DNA of 64,000 nt. Origin: Alphaproteobacteria bacterium (GTDB lineage: Bacteria; Pseudomonadota; Alphaproteobacteria; Sphingomonadales; Sphingomonadaceae). The notes below the pieces were generated by a model. It had not been told where the DNA came from. It ran no database searches and was given only the letters and a program-made list of their open reading frames with translations. The translations under genes and the position numbers were made by a program. The stretch spans positions 1-64,000 of the forward strand of contig JAUHYZ010000008.1 in NCBI GenBank assembly GCA_030426245.1, in the 5' to 3' direction. Below are positions 26,393 to 34,452 of this stretch, in pieces; the stretch's first letter is position 1; each line of letters begins with the position of its first letter.

Positions 26393-27880
26393 ATGATTCA
26401 ACCGTTAATTCTTGTGCTTGATGAAGGCACGACTTCCACCCGTGCGATGCTGTTCGAACTGGGCGGCAAACTGGCCGGTGTGGCGCAGCGGGATATTACG
26501 CAGCACTATCCGCGCCCCGGCTGGGTCGAACACGATGCGGCGGAGATCTGGGAGAAGACGCTCGCCTGCGCTCAGGAAATGGTGGAGCAGGCCGGCGGCG
26601 CGGACAGGATTTCCGCGATCGGGATCACCAATCAGCGCGAAACGGTTGTCGCCTGGGACCGTGAGACAGGAGAGCCGCTGTCGCGTGCGCCTGTGTGGCA
26701 GGATCGGCGTACTGCAAGCAGATGCGCCGAATTGCGCGGCGATGGGCATGAGCCCTTCGTGCAGGAGGCAACCGGGCTGCTGATCGACCCGTATTTTTCC
26801 GGCACCAAGATGCATTGGCTGGTTGAAAACGAGCCGGCAGTGGCAGAGGCGGCCAAGGCGGGCAGATTGGCGCTCGGCACCGTGGAAAGCTGGCTGGTTT
26901 ACAAGCTGACGGGCGGCGCATTCATAACCGACGCCAGCAATTCCAGCCGCTCTCTGCTCTTGCCGCTGGCCGGTGCAAGCTGGGACGAAGGCCTTTGCGA
27001 ATTGATTGGCGTGCCGCACCGCGCGCTTGGCGAAGTGGTCGACAATGCCGGAAGTCTGGGAGAGACGCTGCCTGAGTTTTTCGGCGGTCCGATTGCCATA
27101 ACGGGCCTGGCTGGGGACCAGCAATCGGCGATGATCGGACAGGGGTGTCTCTCGCCTGGAGACAGCAAGGCGACATACGGAACCGGTGCCTTCATTCTGG
27201 CCAATACCGGAAAAAAGATCCCGCGATCATCCAACCGTCTGCTGGGGACCGTGCTTTGCCAGCTGGGCGGGGAACGCAGCTACGCCATCGAAGGATCGGT
27301 GTTCGTGGCCGGCAGTCTTGTCCAGTGGCTGAGGGACTCGCTCGGCGTCATAGAAAATTCAGCCGATACCGAAGATCTGGCCCGGTCGATCGAAGACAGC
27401 GGCGGCGTGGCGATCGTGCCCGCGCTTTCGGGGCTGGGCGCGCCTCACTGGATGCCGTCTGCCCGCGGGCTGATTACCGGCCTTAGCTTTTCCACCGGAC
27501 GTGCGCATATCGCCCGCGCTGCGCTGGAGGCGATGTCACACCAGACCTACGATCTGGCGCGTGCCTTCGAAGCCGATGGGGCGGCGTGGTCGTCGCTCAG
27601 GATCGATGGCGGAATGAGCGCGAATGACTGGATGGCGCAGGACATTTCCAACCTCGCCTGCCTGACCGTAGAGCGGCCCGACTTCGTGGAAACCACGGCG
27701 CTGGGCGCAGCGATCCTGGCCGGGCTGGGCGCTGGCCTTTTCGATACGCTGCAGGAGGCAGCGGACGCCATGTGCGGCGCCACGAAGAAATTCGAACCGG
27801 AAATGCCCGATGATGTCAGGTCCGAACGGCTCGACCGCTGGAACAAGGCGATCGCAGCATTGAACGCAGCGTCGGACTAG
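26393..27880 (+). CDS. glpK: Glycerol kinase
   Basis: GlpK phosphorylates glycerol to sn-glycerol 3-phosphate. The 495-residue FGGY-family protein starts with LVLDEGTTSTRAMLFE and contains ITNQRETVVAWDRETGEP, the GTVESWLVYKLTGG and TYGTGAF phosphate loops, and SGLGAPHWMPSARG. The ATG giving MIQPLIL matches the family; upstream codons in the same frame are not conserved. No glpF or glpD is adjacent, so it is a solitary kinase gene. It ends directly against the convergent RcdA-like gene with no gap. Confidence 0.95.
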   Translation: MIQPLILVLDEGTTSTRAMLFELGGKLAGVAQRDITQHYPRPGWVEHDAAEIWEKTLACAQEMVEQAGGADRISAIGITNQRETVVAWDRETGEPLSRAPVWQDRRTASRCAELRGDGHEPFVQEATGLLIDPYFSGTKMHWLVENEPAVAEAAKAGRLALGTVESWLVYKLTGGAFITDASNSSRSLLLPLAGASWDEGLCELIGVPHRALGEVVDNAGSLGETLPEFFGGPIAITGLAGDQQSAMIGQGCLSPGDSKATYGTGAFILANTGKKIPRSSNRLLGTVLCQLGGERSYAIEGSVFVAGSLVQWLRDSLGVIENSADTEDLARSIEDSGGVAIVPALSGLGAPHWMPSARGLITGLSFSTGRAHIARAALEAMSHQTYDLARAFEADGAAWSSLRIDGGMSANDWMAQDISNLACLTVERPDFVETTALGAAILAGLGAGLFDTLQEAADAMCGATKKFEPEMPDDVRSERLDRWNKAIAALNAASD

Positions 27881-28351
27881 TCAGCCGCCGACGCCGACGC
27901 GCTTTTCGAGCTGGTCCTGCATTTCCAGATAAGCGCTGCGTTCCATGGCAAACTTGGCCTCCAGCGCTTTGTCCAGCCGGGCAACCCGGGCATAGAGCAG
28001 CTCCGAACATTCGATGAGCTCGCGCGTATCAGGATCGATCAGGTCGAGCTGTTCCGGGTCGGGCTTGGACTTGTTCTTCGGCAGGCGGCCATGCCGCTTG
28101 AGCTGCACTTCGGAGATCTCGCCGTTGAAATAGGCCCGTTGATTGAGCAGCCAGGCAATCGCCTGCATCATACGCGTCGTCGTCCGCAACGCTTCGCAGG
28201 ACAGCGCGATCCGCGTGAGGTCTTCATCCTGTTCATTGGCCTCAGGCCGCGCGGACAGGTCGAAAGCCGCACGCACTTCGTCGGCCAGTATGAGCGCGTC
28301 GTTGTAGAGCGACTCCACAATGCGCGGATTGATGTCGGTCATTGTCGTCAT
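27881..28351 (-). CDS. DUF1465 family protein, RcdA-like
   Basis: A 156-residue, largely helical protein. It matches my memory of DUF1465, the family that contains Caulobacter RcdA, an adaptor for ClpXP degradation of the cell-cycle regulator CtrA. Characteristic stretches are RIVESLYNDALILADEVRAAFD and LSCEALRTTTRMMQAIAWLL. The ATG start (MTTMTDINPR) was preferred over an extension that is not conserved in character. Functional transfer to this organism is inference. Confidence 0.75.
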   Translation of the reverse strand: MTTMTDINPRIVESLYNDALILADEVRAAFDLSARPEANEQDEDLTRIALSCEALRTTTRMMQAIAWLLNQRAYFNGEISEVQLKRHGRLPKNKSKPDPEQLDLIDPDTRELIECSELLYARVARLDKALEAKFAMERSAYLEMQDQLEKRVGVGG

Positions 28352-28518
28352 ATCGCCGCCACCGCTAACTCCGGCCATGCGGCTTCGCCAGCGCGTTAGG
28401 GTTGTTTTCGACTGCCAAAATGGGACTGTCCCGCAGCGGAACGGTTTCATTCCAAGTGGCAAATATCTGTGGATTTCCGGGTTTGAGAGCGGTCTGGCGG
28501 CAGCCGAGGCGAAACGCG

Positions 28519-28716
28519 TCAGGCAATAATGTCGGGCAGCAGATTGTCCTCGATCATGGCGATCTGATCCTTCAGCAGCAATTTCCGTTTCTTAAGCCGG
28601 GCCAGTTGCAGCTGATCCAGAGAGCCAGCGGCAGTCAGCGCGTCAATCGCGGCGTCCATATCTCGGTGTTCGATGCGAAGGGTGGCAAGCCTTTTGCGCA
28701 TCTCATCTTCATTCAC
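28519..28716 (-). CDS. DUF465 (YdcH-like) small protein
   Basis: A 65-residue, highly charged coiled-coil protein starting at GTG with GGGAGA upstream. The family core is HRDMDAAIDALTAAGSLDQLQLARLKKRKLLLKDQIA. Function of the family is unknown. A second, divergent DUF465 protein lies 178 bp away on the other strand. Confidence 0.85.
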   Translation of the reverse strand: MNEDEMRKRLATLRIEHRDMDAAIDALTAAGSLDQLQLARLKKRKLLLKDQIAMIEDNLLPDIIA

Positions 28717-28894
28717 CGTGAGGGATCTCCCAAACTCGACAGACCGCATTTACGCCTTCATGCGTCGCGCGGCGCAACACCAATTGCCGATCTACGGCTA
28801 TTATGATTTGATGACAATTGCGCGGCTTCGCCCGCAGGCGAGTCGCCCTTTGGGCATCCGGCAGGACGCCTGTAGATAGAAGGAGTTGCAACCA

Positions 28895-29050
28895 ATGGAA
28901 TCGTCTCACATCACTGCATTGCAAACCAAGCATGATGGGCTCGAACGCCGGATACGCGAAGAAATGGGCCGACCTTCCCCGGACGAGACGACGTTGCAGT
29001 ACCTCAAGAAGCAGAAGCTCAAGATCAAGGAAGAGATCAACGATCTCTAA
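28895..29050 (+). CDS. DUF465 (YdcH-like) small protein, second copy
   Basis: A 51-residue protein (MESSHITALQTKHDGLERRI...) ending in LQYLKKQKLKIKEEINDL, the DUF465 helical hairpin with the K-Q-K-L-x-I-K-E-E signature. AAGGAG lies 9 bases before the ATG. It precedes ptsP by 76 bp in the same direction. It is too short for common gene-length filters. Confidence 0.85.
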   Translation: MESSHITALQTKHDGLERRIREEMGRPSPDETTLQYLKKQKLKIKEEINDL

Positions 29051-29126
29051 CCTGCGCGGCGGGGATGATTTGCCGGACACGTTCTGAAACATTCCCTTAG
29101 CGGTGATTGTGCGATAGGCGGGTGAT

Positions 29127-31397
29127 ATGACTGCCGCAGCGGCCGCCCGTTCTATCCTCACGCAGCTTCACGAAGTGATGGCTTCGCGCCTGCATGCGCA
29201 GGGCAAGCTCAATCAGGTCGTGGACATCATCGGTGAGGCCTTGGATAGCGAGGTGTGTTCGATCTACCTCCTTCGCGAGGGGATGCTCGAACTCTATGCA
29301 ACCCGCGGCCTCAACCAGAGTGCTGTCCACGTCACCCGTATGGGTGTGGGCGAAGGCCTGACCGGCACCATAGCCGCCAATGTGGAAACGCTGAACCTGG
29401 CAGAGGCGACGGCGCATCCGGAATTCCAGTATCGCCCCGAAACGGGCGAAGAGAAGTTCCATTCCTTCGCAGGCGTGCCGATCGTGCGACGCGAACGGGC
29501 CATCGGCGTGCTCACGGTGCAGCATGTCGATCCCCGCCGCTACGAAGAAGTGGAGATCGAGGCCCTGCAAACGGTCGCCATGGTGCTGGCCGAACTGATC
29601 GACAATGCAGGGCTGGTAGACGGAGAAGATGCCTCTGGCCGGGATGCGTCCCTTTCCGAACCCAACATTCTTAGCGGCCTTTCCCTGGTGAAGGGGCTGG
29701 CATCGGGCGTGGCGGTTTTCCATCAGCCGCGGATCACCATCGAGCACACCGTGGCGGAAGATACGGAGGCCGAGCGCCAGCGCGTCTATCTCGCCTTCGA
29801 CAGAATGCGCGAACAGATCGATCAGATGGCCGCGCAAGCCGAATTCGGGGTGGGCGGAGAGCATGAGGCCGTGCTCGAGACCTACAAGATGTTCGCTTAT
29901 GACGAAGGGTGGAGCCGCCGGATCAATGAAGCGATCGATTCCGGTCTGACTGCAGAAGCGGCTATCGAACGCGTCCAGCAGCGCACGCGCATGAGGATGC
30001 GCGAGATCGACGATCCTCTGCTGGCCGAACGGATGCACGATCTGGAAGACCTCGCCAACCGTTTGCTCAGGATGGTTTCGGGCCAGGTTGGAACGGCTGC
30101 CAGCATGGGGCTGCGCGAGGATGCCATCCTGATCGCACGCAATCTGGGCCCGGCGGAGCTGCTGGAATATGACCGGAGACGCCTGAAGGGCGTCGTGCTC
30201 GAAGAAGGCTCCCTTACCGCGCATGTGGTGATCGTGGCCCGGGCCATGGGCGTGCCCGTGGTCGGCCGTGTCGCCAATGTCCGTTCGCTCATTCGCGAAG
30301 GCGACCGGATCCTGCTCGACGGTGACGCGGCAAGAGTTTCCGTCCGTCCGCCGCCGAGCGTGATCGAGGCTTTCGAGGCGCGCTTTGCCAAGAGCAAGGA
30401 ACGCCAGGCCGCCTACGCCAAATTGCGTGACGTGAAACCGTTCACCAAGGATGGAACGCGCATCACCGTGATGATGAATGCGGGGCTGCGCGACGATATC
30501 CCGACTCTCAATCTCACCGGTGCTGATGGGATCGGGCTGTTCCGCACGGAGTTTCAGTTCCTGGTCGCTGCGACGATGCCGCAGCGCGAGCGGCAGACCA
30601 GGCTCTACCGGGATATTCTAGAGGCCGCCGGCGATCGGCCAGTGATCTTCCGGACGGTCGATATCGGCGGTGATAAAACATTGTCCTATATGCGCAGCGA
30701 GTATTCGGAGCTCGACGAAAATCCGGCCATGGGCTGGCGCGCATTGCGGCTTGCGTTGGAGCGCGAAGGCCTGCTGAAGGCGCAGGCGCGTTCTCTGATC
30801 GAGGCCGCGGCGGGCAAGACGCTCAACGTCATGTTCCCGCTCGTTTCCGAGCCGTGGGAATTCGATGCTGCGCGCCAGGTGTTCGAACAGCAGCTGGCCT
30901 TCCTCAAGCAGCAAAAGAAAAAGCTGCCCGAACAGATCCGCTATGGGGCGATGCTGGAAGTGCCCGCATTGGCCGAGGTCCTCGATCTGATCATGCCGAA
31001 GCTTTCGTTCCTGTCGATCGGAACCAACGATCTCACCCAGTTCCTGTTCGCGGCCGATCGCTCCAACCCCAAACTTGCGGAACGATACGATTGGCTGAGC
31101 CCTTCCATCCTGCGGTTTATCAGTCGCGTCGTTAAATCGACCGAAGGGAACAATGTGGACGTGACCGTCTGCGGGGAAATGGGCGGCCGGCGGCTGGAGG
31201 CGCTGGCTTTGCTGGGAATTGGGATCAGACGTCTTTCGATCACGCCGGCGGCTATCGGCCCGATCAAGGAGCTGGTCTGCAAGGTTGATCTTGCCGAGAT
31301 TGGCGAGGCGATGACCGGGTGGCTGGCCCATCCCCCGGCCAATATGCGCAAGACCCTTGAAGACTGGGCTGCCGATCGCGATATCGAATACGACTAG
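29127..31397 (+). CDS. ptsP: Phosphoenolpyruvate-protein phosphotransferase EI-Ntr
   Basis: First enzyme of the nitrogen-related PTS: takes phosphate from PEP to NPr. The 756-residue protein has an N-terminal GAF domain (about 10-160), then the EI domains with phospho-His366 (SLTAHVVIVARAMGVPVVG), DIGGDKTLSYM, the PEP-binding GIGLFRTEFQF and GTNDLTQF, and the catalytic Cys in VCGEMGG. Partners (NPr, EIIA-Ntr) are not in the window. It links nitrogen/PEP status to regulation rather than sugar uptake; this matters here because the ED operon is nearby. Confidence 0.95.
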   Translation: MTAAAAARSILTQLHEVMASRLHAQGKLNQVVDIIGEALDSEVCSIYLLREGMLELYATRGLNQSAVHVTRMGVGEGLTGTIAANVETLNLAEATAHPEFQYRPETGEEKFHSFAGVPIVRRERAIGVLTVQHVDPRRYEEVEIEALQTVAMVLAELIDNAGLVDGEDASGRDASLSEPNILSGLSLVKGLASGVAVFHQPRITIEHTVAEDTEAERQRVYLAFDRMREQIDQMAAQAEFGVGGEHEAVLETYKMFAYDEGWSRRINEAIDSGLTAEAAIERVQQRTRMRMREIDDPLLAERMHDLEDLANRLLRMVSGQVGTAASMGLREDAILIARNLGPAELLEYDRRRLKGVVLEEGSLTAHVVIVARAMGVPVVGRVANVRSLIREGDRILLDGDAARVSVRPPPSVIEAFEARFAKSKERQAAYAKLRDVKPFTKDGTRITVMMNAGLRDDIPTLNLTGADGIGLFRTEFQFLVAATMPQRERQTRLYRDILEAAGDRPVIFRTVDIGGDKTLSYMRSEYSELDENPAMGWRALRLALEREGLLKAQARSLIEAAAGKTLNVMFPLVSEPWEFDAARQVFEQQLAFLKQQKKKLPEQIRYGAMLEVPALAEVLDLIMPKLSFLSIGTNDLTQFLFAADRSNPKLAERYDWLSPSILRFISRVVKSTEGNNVDVTVCGEMGGRRLEALALLGIGIRRLSITPAAIGPIKELVCKVDLAEIGEAMTGWLAHPPANMRKTLEDWAADRDIEYD

Positions 31398-31404
31398 GTG
31401 ATTG

Positions 31405-31438
31405 CCTTGACCGGCTGATTGTCACAGGATGGTCAAGG
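31405..31438. other. Perfect 8-bp inverted repeat after ptsP
   Basis: CCTTGACC (31405-31412) and GGTCAAGG (31431-31438) are perfect inverted arms separated by 18 bases, starting 8 bases after the ptsP stop. It may be a terminator, though no T run follows, or an operator for the downstream RodZ-like gene. Confidence 0.4.
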
Positions 31439-31586
31439 TATCTGCTTCGCAGCGATTTCGTCGTACATATGCGTCGTTCGGTCGCGGCAGGAAGGGACGG
31501 GCCGGTCATTTGCTTGACTTGGCAGAGTCTGATTGATTCCTTCCCTTTCGGGCAAATTCAACAATCTGTCTGTAATCGGGTCTGCA

Positions 31587-32411
31587 ATGGACGATGATGA
31601 AGTAATCGCGGAGCATGATGCGCTCCCCGTCAGTGTCGGGGACAGGCTTCGTGCTGCGCGAGAGGCAAAGGGGCTTGGGCTGGACGAGGTCGCGGCCGAG
31701 ACCCGAATTGCCAAGCGGCATCTGGAGCAGATCGAAGCCGGCAAACTGGAAGAACTTCCGGGCCGGACCTATGCGGTGGGCTTTTCGCGCAGCTATGCAA
31801 AGCTTCTGGAGCTCGACGATGACGAGATTGCGCGCGATGTGCGCGCGGAGCTTGCCAGCTACGAGCAGACCGAAAATGTCAGGCCACGTGACTTCGAGCC
31901 GGGTGATCCCGCCCGTGTTCCCTCGGCCCGCCTCGCCTGGATTTCGGCCTTCGCCGGAATTGCGATTTTCGCGGCCGGCTGTGTATTTCTCTGGAGCAGC
32001 TTTATCGCTCCTGCAGGCCGGCTTCCTGCGCTTGGCAGCGAAGAGGCGCCCGCTGCTGTCTCCGATACAGCGGTAGGTCAGGCGCCCGCCGAATTGGCGA
32101 CGAGTTCACAGCCGCCCGATCAAGTCATTTTCACGGCGCTTGAAGAGGGTATCTGGGTCAAGTTCTATGAGCGTGGCGGTGCGCAGTTGATGCAGAAGCA
32201 GATGAGTCTGGGTGAGACCTACACCGTACCTGCCGGGGCAGACGGACCGCTATTGTGGACCGGCCGCCCCGACGCGCTGAAAATCACGGTTGGCGGCAAC
32301 CCGGTGCCCAAGCTGTCCGAGACGGACCGTGTGATGAAAGACGTGCCGGTGACAGCCGACGCCTTGCTGGTTCGCCAGAACGTGGATGAGGCCGCGTCGC
32401 CCACAGCTTAG
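31587..32411 (+). CDS. RodZ-like helix-turn-helix membrane protein
   Basis: A 274-residue bitopic protein. An N-terminal HTH (VSVGDRLRAAREAKGLGLDEVAAETRIAKRHLEQIEAG) is followed by GRTYAVGFSRSYAKLL, a single membrane helix (ISAFAGIAIFAAGCVFLWSS) and a C-terminal DUF4115-type beta domain. This is the RodZ layout; RodZ bridges MreB and the cell-wall machinery. The ATG start (MDDDEVIAEHD) is preferred over an upstream TTG. It precedes the CpoB-like gene and tilS in the same direction. Confidence 0.85.
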   Translation: MDDDEVIAEHDALPVSVGDRLRAAREAKGLGLDEVAAETRIAKRHLEQIEAGKLEELPGRTYAVGFSRSYAKLLELDDDEIARDVRAELASYEQTENVRPRDFEPGDPARVPSARLAWISAFAGIAIFAAGCVFLWSSFIAPAGRLPALGSEEAPAAVSDTAVGQAPAELATSSQPPDQVIFTALEEGIWVKFYERGGAQLMQKQMSLGETYTVPAGADGPLLWTGRPDALKITVGGNPVPKLSETDRVMKDVPVTADALLVRQNVDEAASPTA

Positions 32412-32536
32412 CTTACGCGCCAACTCGACAAGCGAATCCTGGATTGGCAATGTCGTAGGTCCTATTTGTTCAGCTTCGGTTCGTCGCGCATGGGCCATTC
32501 TGAATTTGAATTCGGTGACACGGGAGAAACAGGACA

Positions 32537-33475
32537 ATGATGGCTCGATGGGTACAGCCGCGCATGATCGCCTTGGCAATGGCGCTGGCCAGTACTGGTT
32601 TGACAGCGCTTCCCGCAGCGGCGCAATCGGGCGATCAGGATGCGCGCCTGCGCAAGATCGAAGCGGAAGTGCGCGCGCTTCAGCGCAAGGTGTTCCCGGG
32701 CGCTGACGGCCGCTTCTTCACGCCTGAAGTGGATACGTCCGATGCGGCCACGCCTGCTCCCAGCGCCGCCCCGGCAACTACGGCGGTGACGGACATCCTG
32801 GGCCGTCTCCAGTCGCTGGAATCGCAGCTTGCCGTTCTGACTGCGCAGACGGAGGAGAACACCAATGCCATTGCCCGGCTGACCGAGCGCCTGGATGCGC
32901 AAGGTGCAGTGCCGGGGACGGGAGTTAGCGCTCCCTCGCCGCAGGGCACCCCATTGCCGCCTGCGCAAAGGACCGGCGAAATTCTGCCTTCGCAGTCGTC
33001 TCAAGCGCAGGAGCCGGCCGAACCGGCGGGACCAAGCCCGGAGCGCATCGAAGCCGTTCAGGCGATCGCCAAGCCGCAGACTTCCGATGCCGGAGACGAC
33101 GAATATGTCTACGGTTTCCGCTTGTGGGATGCGGGGTTCTACCCCGAAGCGCAGCAGCAATTGACCTTGTACCTCAACGAATATCCGGATCATTGGCGCG
33201 CCAGCTACGGCCGCAACCTGCTTGGCCGGGCATTTCTGGACGATGGGAAGCCGCGGGAAGCGGCGCCGTGGTTCCTGAAGAACTATCAGGCTGACAAGCA
33301 GGGCGTGCGTGCGGCCGACAGCCTGCTCTTCCTCGCGGAATCGATGATCGCAATAGACGATACGAACCGGGCCTGCATTGCACTTGCCGAATTCAGCGAG
33401 ACCTATCCGGCAATCGCTTCCGGGCGGCTCTCCGGCCAGTATCAGGACAATCGCGGCAAGGTGAACTGCAATTGA
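32537..33475 (+). CDS. Periplasmic TPR protein, CpoB/YbgF-like
   Basis: A 312-residue exported protein: signal peptide cleaved near LPAAAQS, a coiled coil (ARLRKIEAEVRALQRKVF), a Pro/Ala-rich linker, and a C-terminal TPR region (YGFRLWDAGFYPEAQQQLTLYLNEYPDHWRASYGRNLLGRAFLDDG). That matches CpoB, which coordinates peptidoglycan synthesis with Tol-Pal outer-membrane constriction. The tol-pal genes are not adjacent. Its TGA overlaps the presumed ATT start of tilS. Confidence 0.85.
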   Translation: MMARWVQPRMIALAMALASTGLTALPAAAQSGDQDARLRKIEAEVRALQRKVFPGADGRFFTPEVDTSDAATPAPSAAPATTAVTDILGRLQSLESQLAVLTAQTEENTNAIARLTERLDAQGAVPGTGVSAPSPQGTPLPPAQRTGEILPSQSSQAQEPAEPAGPSPERIEAVQAIAKPQTSDAGDDEYVYGFRLWDAGFYPEAQQQLTLYLNEYPDHWRASYGRNLLGRAFLDDGKPREAAPWFLKNYQADKQGVRAADSLLFLAESMIAIDDTNRACIALAEFSETYPAIASGRLSGQYQDNRGKVNCN

Positions 33476-34430
33476 GGCGCTGTCTCACAAGCTGATTGCG
33501 CGATTTGCGGCCGATCTCGCTCGGATCTGGCCGGAGGGCGACCGGCTTGGTCTTGCAGTGTCGGGCGGGCCGGACAGTCTTGCTCTGCTGCTGTTGGCCA
33601 ATGCTGCAGTGCCGGAGCGGCTCGCCGTTGCGACGGTCGATCACGGTTTGCGGCCGGAAAGCGCTTCGGAAGCTGCAATGGTGGCGGAGCTGTGCGCGGC
33701 CTATGGCATTCCGCATGAAATCCTCAATGTGAAGGTCGCCTCCGGGAACCTGCAGGACCGTGCCCGCAAAGCCCGCTATGGAGCGCTTGCAGGCTGGATG
33801 GCGCGAAGCGGCCTCACCGCTTTGGCGACAGGGCATCACGCGGACGACCAGGCGGAAACGCTGATCATGCGGCTCAATCGCGGGAGCGGCGTCGCCGGCC
33901 TCGCTGGCGTACGTGCAAGAGGGATCGTACCGGGTACTGACTTCGCTTTGCTGCGGCCTTTGATCGGCTGGCGGCGGGAGGAACTGGCACGGATAGTCGA
34001 GACATCCGGTATCGAACCGGCCCAGGATCCGAGCAACGAGGATCCCCGATTTGACCGGGCACGCATTCGCGAAGCATTGAAGGAAGCCGACTGGCTCGAT
34101 GTTCAGGGTGTTGCCGCAAGCGCGGCCTACCTGGCCGAGGCCGAAGGCGTCATGCAGTGGGCCGCACAGCGCGAATGGAACGAGGCCGTCAAGGTCGGCG
34201 AAGGGGAAATCGTCTATACGCCCTCTGCACCGCAGCCCATCCGCATGCGTATCGTGGCTCGTGCGATCGGCATTCTGGGCGGGGAACCCAGGCTCAGCGC
34301 CGTCGCGCGGCTCATGCAGCGTTTGCGCAATGGCAAGGATGCGACGCTGGGCGGGGTTGTGGCGCGCGTCGACAAGAACAGCTGGACGTTCCGCCGCGAA
34401 CCGCCGCGCCGCATAAAAGGGCCGGAATAG
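33471..34430 (+). CDS. tilS: tRNA(Ile)-lysidine synthase
   Basis: TilS makes lysidine at the wobble position of the AUA-reading isoleucine tRNA. The PP-loop AVSGGPDSLALLLL, TVDHGLRPES and ATGHHADDQAETLIMRLNRGSG are clear. The first standard start codon (GTG, 33558) lies inside the PP-loop and would remove the beta strand before it; coding character (DRLGLAVSGG) continues upstream to a stop at 33462. I therefore place the start at ATT, 33471, with AAGGTG 7 bases before it and an overlap with the previous stop; CTG at 33480 is the alternative. The protein would be 319 aa. Confidence 0.85.
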   Translation: MEALSHKLIARFAADLARIWPEGDRLGLAVSGGPDSLALLLLANAAVPERLAVATVDHGLRPESASEAAMVAELCAAYGIPHEILNVKVASGNLQDRARKARYGALAGWMARSGLTALATGHHADDQAETLIMRLNRGSGVAGLAGVRARGIVPGTDFALLRPLIGWRREELARIVETSGIEPAQDPSNEDPRFDRARIREALKEADWLDVQGVAASAAYLAEAEGVMQWAAQREWNEAVKVGEGEIVYTPSAPQPIRMRIVARAIGILGGEPRLSAVARLMQRLRNGKDATLGGVVARVDKNSWTFRREPPRRIKGPE

Positions 34431-34452
34431 TCAGCCGGAGGGTCGCTCGCGG

